Assembly (NCBI GenBank): GCA_024803745.1
Contig: JANJXV010000152.1
Span: 558,001-622,000 of the forward strand
Length of the DNA: 64,000 nt
Direction of reading: 5' to 3'
From: Megascapheus bottae
Taxonomy: Eukaryota > Chordata > Mammalia > Rodentia > Geomyidae
Shown: positions 57,241 to 64,000 of the stretch, one piece after another
How positions within the stretch are numbered: position 1 is the first letter of the stretch
How the letters are laid out: every line of letters begins with the position of its first letter
Notes under the pieces: generated by a model
Told to the model about the DNA's origin: nothing
Databases searched by the model: none
Seen by the model: the letters and a program-made list of their open reading frames with translations, nothing else
Position numbers and translations under genes: made by a program

Positions 57241-58217
57241 AGCAAAGGACAAAGAGCTGGCCAAAAGTTAGAGGGACTCTAACTTGACAAACAATAGAAT
57301 GATAAGTTTCACTCAGAAGACTTGCACACAATCTCGAAATCCCTGATTCCTATTTATCTATGTAGCCTATCTGTTTGTCTAAATACATATTCTTTCTGCA
57401 GTTATATATTTGTATAGAGAGACAGATTAATACATGACTATACATACATACATAGCCAGACACAAATGGGTAGGTGGTATAGTGCATGTGAGTTTGTGTG
57501 TGTGTGTTTCTGAGGATGGGTATCTCTGTTTAAGAGAGATAGAATATGTGTAAATAACTTTACAAAACTTTGATAAAATGTAGATAGACATAAGCTCTTG
57601 AGGGAATATGAAAAGAGAAAATATTTCACAGGTACCTTTATCCTTATGAAGTCCTCAGTGAGTTTTAATTTTTTGATTGTTTTCTTTCTTTTTTTGAACC
57701 AGGACTAAGGATTCCTCTCAGGGACCAGGGGCTGCCAACTACTATTTTTCTCATGGCTGGTACAAGAAGAACTGAGTCCCAGTTCCACTTTTGCCTTATT
57801 TTTTCATGCTTAACTGAAGATAAAGATTTCTATCAGTGACTTTCTTTCCAGGGCTGGCTTCTAACCAGAATCCTCAGATCTCAGCCTTCTCTATAACTAC
57901 AATTAACAGAATGAGAACCCAGCACTGGGCATATGAGAAATCAGTTTCAATGCATAGGGCAAGAAGTTGTGTGAATTTCTTAACTCCAATTAGCTGCAAT
58001 AAGCTACAAGTGAAAGTCCAATACCAGTGAGCAAAAGATGCTGAGGGTTATCACATAGGCCCTGAGAGTAAGCCCTAAACCCTATACACACCTGTGCATG
58101 CACACACTGGCAGACATACACACAAATGCACACACACAATATCTCAGGCAATATTGAATCTTCAATAAATATCCAGAGTTTGGACAACAGTACAGCAAGT
58201 TATGAAATCTGTTTTTC
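57241..58217. other. No gene seen; CA-rich patch near 58080-58140
   Basis: Unique sequence with a possible old inverted Geo-like fragment at 57690-57900. No coding evidence. Confidence 0.45.
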
Positions 58218-59285
58218 TTGTCTATATTGAGGGAAAGGAATAGGAAAAAAATGCAGAAGCCAAGACTTCAGAGGAGTGTGGACACTCATGGATTACAGGT
58301 AGGGCTGTGTGCAGAAAGTCAGATCCTGTGGGGAAACAACCTTCTCACTGCCTATGACATTGAGCATTTTAGAGGATTATCTCTCAGATGCTTCTGGAAG
58401 CGGGGTGTAAATATCATCCTGTTCTCGGATGTCTCTTCCCTCCTCCCAGCATACAAGTGCACATCTCTGCAGGACAGCCACAGCATCAGAGTCCTAAAAG
58501 AAAGGGGCTTTGGTAGAAGGCTCAGGATGGAGAGAGAAGGCTCTCACTTTCCTTGTCCCCAATGTGCCCGCAGCATCGTGTGTTCCATCTTCACGATGTG
58601 GATGGACTTCTACCGCAGTGATTTCTATGAGTTCAAGAACTGCCACACCCTGACACAATTCAAGATCTATTTGAGGCTCCACATGCCGGCCTCAGAGCTG
58701 TTCTTCCTTTTTGATCAGCTGGAGGAATGCGCGACCTTTGAGACCAATTAAAAGAAGAGGTCCTGGTGTGGGTGACTCAGGGCCTGTGAGTGGGAAGCCC
58801 ACCTTGTCTTGGTACTGGTTGACACTTACTTCTGCCCAGTTTGGTAAAATACCCTTTATGGTGGAGTCAGCCAGGTAATGTCTTTTCTCTGTTTGAAATG
58901 ACTCAGGCATAAGCACTCATCAGAAAGAGTCTACATTTCCTTAGTGTTCAATCCAAACTCCAATTCTACTGCTTCCTCCATTAGAGCCTCATGGAAGTTG
59001 AGTGACACATCAACTTGCAGAGTCCACTCTAAGAATGCTGTACCTATTTCCATTCTTAGGTTTGGGTCGCCCTAGAAGAGCTTCTCCTGCACTCCAGCTG
59101 AAAAACCCCCTGGTGGAACTGGTGACTGATGGAGATGGAGAATCATCACTGCACTCCAGAAATCATGGGCCTTCTGTAGAAAACACCAAACAGGTTTGCA
59201 GTCCTGTGAATATAGCTTGTGCTCTGAACCCCACATGTGACACAGTTGAACTTACAGATACTCTGGATGAAGAAAAAGATTAGCC
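58218..59285 (+). pseudogene. Ral-GDS-like guanine nucleotide exchange factor fragment
   Basis: The plus-strand frame 58218-58751 ends with SIVCSIFTMWMDFYRSDF, then TLTQFKIYLRLHMP and FLFDQLEE. This pattern fits the end of the Ras exchange motif (REM) domain of Ral-GDS proteins (SILGTWLD..DF..L..LK.YV.LNMP.S.L..LL.QLE). A TAA follows soon after. A second frame (59002-59283) could be linker sequence but has no motif. The catalytic CDC25 domain and Ras-association domain are absent. Ral-GDS proteins activate RalA/B at membranes. Here only a decayed N-terminal piece remains. Exon borders are unclear. Confidence 0.6.
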
Positions 59286-59564
59286 ACATTTCCTTCCCTT
59301 TGCTTTCACAGTCCACCCAGAGTCAGTCCACGTGTCAGAGTGACACTTCACTTACTGTGCAGGCTAAAAGACCACACGCTGGGCTCATGGAAAATGTCCA
59401 CAGCTTATGTGTGAGGGTAGCAGCAAGTGCAGTCTCAATACTGTATTCACTGGAAGAAAATGTATTGATCCTCACAGAATATCCTGTCCTACCCGTCTCA
59501 GCACAGGAGAAGCAATCTCTATTAGACAAACTAGAATCCGCCCCCCTCTTAACTCAGATGAGAC

Positions 59565-59690
59565 ATTGTGGGTCAAGTGTCAGAGTGATAGCCATCAACA
59601 AAAAGTGGCCAAGGACAGTTCCTGGTCCCTCAGTTCAAGCCCCAGGACTAGCCAAATTAGAAATCATACTATTTCCGCACATTTTGAAAT
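59565..59690 (+). repeat. Geo-part SINE fragment
   Basis: 'ggtcaagtgtcagagtgata' through 'caagccccaggactagcc'. Confidence 0.65.
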
Positions 59691-60236
59691 AGATCTGATT
59701 TATCTAACCCTACTTTGTTTTTGTCAGTCCAGGGCTTGTGCCACCAAGCCAAGCTCATGGCGCCCAACCTTACTATTTTTAATCATTTATTTTTTTTACA
59801 TGATCACATTTCATGCTGTCTATATTAATACCATAAGCAGTATGCTTAGTGTAATAATGGTAAAGGTAAAACTTAAGAAATTAATAACTAAAATTCTTTT
59901 CATTACTTTTATAGCATTAGTAAAATTTTAAGAGGAAAGGTACCTAGAATGTTTATTTTAGAGTTCAAGTAATGTGTTTTGATAAATGATATCAGCTATA
60001 TCATTTATTTCCACAATTTTCAAACTATTGTTTTCAATAAGGAAAATATAAATATATTTGTTGGAAATGAACTTTATGACTTGGGGGGAAGGGAAAGACA
60101 GAAAAATGGAGGGAGGGGGTAACAGTGTTTCCAAGGAATATACTCATTACTTATGTAATAGCAATCTATTTTTATATCATCTTGACAACAAAATCAATAA
60201 AGTATAAAAATTTTAAAAGTCTACTTTAGGGAGAAT
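59691..60236. other. No gene seen; possible old LINE 3' end near 60060-60215
   Basis: AT-rich. Ends in AATAAAGTATAAAAATTTT, which resembles an old retroelement tail. Family not assigned. Confidence 0.4.
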
Positions 60237-60442
60237 TTTTTTTGGTAGTCCTGGGCTTAGACTCAGGGCCTGAGCACTGTCCTTGTTTTTGTTTTTGTTT
60301 TTTCTTAAGGATAGAGCTATATCACATGTGCCACAGCAACACTTATGTCTTTTCTTTTCTATGTATGTTCTGCTGAGGAATTGAACCTGGGTCTTTGTTC
60401 ATGCTAGGCAAGAACTCTTCCCCTATGCTAATCTCACAGCCT
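60237..60442 (-). repeat. IDL-Geo SINE
   Basis: Full minus-strand dimer with a TTTTTG expansion near 60283-60302. Confidence 0.85.
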
Positions 60443-60544
60443 CAGTGGGAAGAAAGTTTTTGACAAAATATTTAGGACGTATGTGCACTAAGAAGGAAAA
60501 GCCATCAACAATAGAAGAAAAAATAGAAAAAAATATTTACTTTG

Positions 60545-61266
60545 ATAATGACATGCCAGTATCGTGGCACATCTTTGTAATTCTAGCTTCAAGAGTGGCC
60601 TATTTGGACCGGGAGTTGGTGGGCTGAAGTGGTAGAGTGCTATCCTTGAGTAAGCCATAGGACAGTGCTCAGACCCTGAGTTGAAGGCCTAGGTTATGCA
60701 AAGTAATTTAACTCCAGTAACTGGCAGCTACCCCGGAGGATCAAGGATCAAAGACGACCCAGGCATAAAAATCTGTGAGACTCTTATGTCCAAATAACCC
60801 AGAAATTTTGAAATGACAGTGTGGCTCAAGTAGTAGAGCCCTTGCCTTCAGCTGAAGAGCTCAGGGAAAACATGCAGTCCCAGAGTCCAAGCTCCATGAC
60901 TGAAAAAAAAATAGAAAAAGAAAGCCCTGTTCTAATGCTGGCATGTGCGCTAGTGGTTGTTTGCTTGCCTAGCATGCACAAAGCCCTGGGTTCAATTTCT
61001 GAGTATCATATATACAAAAAAATACCTGGAAGTGATCTCAGAAGGTTGGGTTCTGAGGATCACAGTTCAAAGCCAGCACTAAAGTCTATGAAACTGTTAC
61101 TTGCAATTAAGCACCAGAAAACCAGAAGTGTCACTGTGGTTCAAGGTGTACGGTAATAATCTTGAGCTGAAGAGCCCAGGGACATGGCCCAGGCGCACAA
61201 TTAAAGTTCCACAACCAGAGAGAGAGAGAAAGAGAAAGATAAAGAAAGAGAGAGGGGGGAGACTGA
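60545..61266 (+). repeat. Cluster of four Geo-family SINE pieces ending in (GA)n
   Basis: A B1-like head/Geo piece (60548-60700), a B1-like/Geo copy (60715-60910), an IDL monomer (60935-61030) and a second composite piece (61030-61212) follow in series. The last one ends in a GA-rich array (61217-61262). Confidence 0.7.
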
Positions 61267-61317
61267 GGGAAGCATCAAAGAGCCAGGCACTGGTAGCTAA
61301 AGCCTATAATTCTAGCT

Positions 61318-62190
61318 TCATATCTTTGGCCATAAAAGAAATTCAAATCAAAACAACTTTGAGATTCCACCTCACTCCAGTCAGAATGGCCATTATCAAG
61401 AAATCTAATAACAGATACTGGGGGGGGAAGTGGCCAGGGGGTATCACTATTACACTATTGGTGGGAGTATAAACTCATTCAACCACTAGGGAAAGCAGTG
61501 TGGTGGTACCTCTAAAGACTGAACATAGAGCTCCCCTATGACCCAGCAATTCCACTCCTTGGCATCTACCCAATTGTCCTGAAATAAGGACATACTAAAG
61601 CCACTAGCACAAGATGTGGTACTTATAAACGATGGAATGCTATGCTGCCATCAGAAATAATGATATTGCCCCATTTGTAAGGAAATGGAAAGACTTGGAA
61701 AAAGTCATATTAAGTGAATTAAGCCAGACCAAAAGAACATAGGCTCAATGGCTTCCCTCATTTGTAATAATTGGTACACATCTAGGACTTTCCTAGCAGA
61801 GGATTACGGTAGTAAAAAAAACCTAGGTATATAAGGTCATACAGGATGAGACTAAATAGAAGGATCTCTAAGATATGGAAACAAGAGCTTTATCTTGTGT
61901 GATTGTTGTTCTTAATCTACTATGTTATTTCTCATCTCTTTTTTTGCCCTGTGGTTAATCTCATATTGTTACTGTATCTAACTTTGTTAGCTGGCATATT
62001 GTATATATGTTTATTTGTTTAATTGAAATAGGAAAGGGAAGAGGGAAAACAAGATGATTGGGAAGTGGTGGGGAGAGGTAACTGGGGACAAAACCATAAG
62101 GAGGGTTATCAATGTGTGGGAAGTAATGCAATCCACTACCTGTAAACGTAATTGTAACCCCTCTATACATTACCCTAACAATAAAAAAAA
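61318..62190 (+). mobile_element. L1 3' end, younger subfamily
   Basis: Late ORF2 sequence ('agattccacctcactccag', 'ctcctatgacccag'-like block) through the 3'UTR to AATAAA and an A-tail at 62190. Paralogous to 31984-32795. Confidence 0.85.
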
Positions 62191-63105
62191 GAGACTACAA
62201 GAAAACATCTGTAGAAAACGAGGCTGGATGATGGAAACAACGAGATGCCCTACTGCAGAGGATAGATACAAAAAATGTGATAACACACACACATATACAA
62301 ACACACACAATAGAATTTTACATAGCCAACAGACAAGATAAAATAATAGGATTCTCAGGGAAGTGGATGAAATTAGAGCGAATCATGTTGAGTGAGATAA
62401 ATCAGGACCAAGGGAACAAAAGGCACATAGTATGCTCAATATATGGATATTAATGTCAAACAGTACAAGAGGGATGACTCAATAGTTGGGTACCCAAGGT
62501 TACGGACATAGCCTTGGAGATATAAACATAACTACATAGACATATAATGTGAAGCTAATTGAAAGGACCTCCAGGATATTGAAACAAAAGCCATATAATG
62601 AATGATTGTTGTCCTTAATGTACTATGTTGTCTCTCATCTCCTTAGCTGTCCCTTGGTTATCTCATATTGTTATAGTATCTCACTTTGTTATCTGATATA
62701 TTGAATTTATTTGTATTTGGATATTTGAAATTTGATAGGGAAGGGGGGAAAACTAACATGGGTGGGGGGTGTGGGGGGGAGGGAAATGGGTACCAAGACA
62801 TGTGAAAGGGTATCAATGTATGTGAATTAATGCACCTTCTATCTGGCAAATATCATGTAACCCTTTTACTAATTACAATAAAAAATAGAAAAAAATCTAT
62901 GATTGACTATATACTCTATATGCATGTGTTTTATTACATAGATTAATATATCTATGACATATAAAGTCTCAGCTTAATTTTAACTATATTCTAAAATCTA
63001 TGTGCCAGAGATTGTATGTAGATTCCCTTCTTGAATACTTGATTTTTTATCATGAGATTTGAAATGACATATGTAAAAATCAATATTAATAAAATCTTAA
63101 AAAAA
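62191..63105 (+). mobile_element. L1 3' end, older subfamily, split by a younger L1
   Basis: Matches 16740-17240 in two parts (62225-62550 and 62893-63105). The intervening 62551-62892 is a younger L1 3' end. Confidence 0.8.
62551..62892 (+). mobile_element. Nested younger L1 3' end
   Basis: Begins 'gaaaggacctccaggatatt' after a few bases and ends with 'taattacaataaaaaatag', the terminus shared with 31930-31983 and 32760-32790. Confidence 0.82.
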
Positions 63106-63484
63106 GAGGCTGGAGGTAAAGACCATTAATGGATTTGCTCTAAGTGTCCAGAAATTTTCTTAATGAATCAAGGGGTTTTATAGGAATTGTTTAGGGTTCT
63201 GTGTATTCTACACTCATTGATACTTCTGGAAAGATGATATAGCTGACTGTGTAGATGTTATGAAGACATTACTGCCCTAAATGTAAAATAAAGAATTGGT
63301 AAGTGGCAGTTGGATGTCCAGATTCTACTGGAATATGTGGAATGAATTTACTAAGCACAAAGCAGGCTCTTAGTCAGATGTGGATCAAGATTATGTGGTT
63401 CCATGAGATGAATGAGGAAAGATTAGGAAAAATCTGCTCAAATATCTAGATACACTTTCTAAACTGAGGTATCCGAGTTATTTT
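63106..63484. other. No gene seen
   Basis: Unique AT-rich sequence. Confidence 0.5.
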
Positions 63485-63707
63485 TTTTTTCATTCTTGGG
63501 AGCTTGAACTTTGGACCTGGGCAAGGTCTCTCAGTTCTTCTTGCTCAAGGTTTATGCTATACCAGTTTTAGCCACAGCTCCACTTAATTTTACGGTGGTT
63601 AAGTGGAGAGAAGAATCTTACAGTCTTTCTGCCTACACTGGCTTTGAACCAACATCTCCCTGGCTAGCTTGAATGACAATTGTGACCCTTCAGCGCCTGG
63701 CTAATGA
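63485..63707 (-). repeat. B1-like/Geo composite SINE
   Basis: Diverged minus-strand copy. Confidence 0.75.
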
Positions 63708-63811
63708 TTTTTTTGAAAATTGGACATTCTTCCAAATCACATAACCAGTTCCTAGCAAAGTTTTGAAGCCTGACTTAAATGTGACAAAGAGTTTTGTCAG
63801 ATTGAGACACT

Positions 63812-63955
63812 CCATGCTCAACGTTAGCAATCTACCACTTGAGCCACAGTGGCACTTCCAGTTTTTCTGTTTATGTGGTGCTGAGGAATGAAATTCAGGG
63901 TTTCATATATGCTAGGCAAGCATTCTATCTCTGTGCTACATTTTCATCCCAAGGT
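63812..63955 (-). repeat. IDL-Geo SINE, partial
   Basis: Minus-strand dimer lacking the end of the Geo part, followed by a (GTTTT)n stretch. Confidence 0.75.
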
Positions 63956-64000
63956 TTTTTGTTTTGTTTTGTTTTGATGTTGTTGTTTCTAATGTAATGT

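Overview
This is a stretch of mammalian, almost certainly rodent, genomic DNA. It is dense in retroelements and carries only fragments of genes. The best clue to the host is a tRNA-like + 'Geo' dimeric SINE, present in many copies. A clean full-length copy lies at 31469-31665 between perfect 17-bp target-site duplications. Dimers of this design (IDL-Geo) are known from geomyoid rodents (kangaroo rats, pocket mice, gophers). A second abundant SINE has a B1/Alu-like 5' part joined to the same Geo-like 3' part. Species assignment is inference.

Layout. 0-8.4 kb: SINEs, purine microsatellites and a sperm-motility-kinase (Smok)-like pseudogene on the minus strand, with its 5' exon and a CCAAT-box array. 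8.4-14.5 kb: duplicated flank segments, an LTR-like block, a USP17/DUB-type deubiquitinase pseudogene (minus) whose catalytic Cys is Tyr, and a second copy of the Smok 3' part. 14.5-22.6 kb: a degenerate array of roughly three and a half macro-repeats with hairpin-forming cores and pyrimidine microsatellites, bombarded by later insertions. 22.6-24.1 kb: a third, plus-strand Smok copy (promoter, first exon, start of the kinase, tail). 25.4-30.5 kb: a vomeronasal type-2 receptor (V2R) pseudogene on the minus strand with recognisable exons 2, 3, 4 and 6. 30.5-34.9 kb: nested L1 3' ends, an LTR-like block and a HAL1/L1 ORF1 piece. 34.9-42.6 kb: a long minus-strand L1 with damaged ORF2 and ORF1 and two tandem ~1.9-2.0 kb 5'UTR copies. 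44.2 kb: a U6 snRNA pseudogene fused to an L1 3' end. 46.9-53.4 kb: two head-to-head C2H2 zinc-finger pseudogenes; the plus-strand one retains a KRAB-A exon. 58.2-59.3 kb: a Ral-GDS-like fragment. 61-63 kb: nested L1 3' ends.

Smok, USP17/DUB, V2R and KRAB zinc-finger families are all fast-turnover, tandemly expanding families in rodents, so this looks like a decaying gene-cluster neighbourhood. I see no intact protein-coding gene and no convincing new molecular system. The most unusual items are the hairpin macro-repeat array, the tandem L1 5'UTR, the U6-L1 chimera, a 60-bp near-perfect palindrome, and one 13-bp target motif that separates three consecutive insertions. All boundaries are read by eye and are approximate unless a splice site or target-site duplication is cited.
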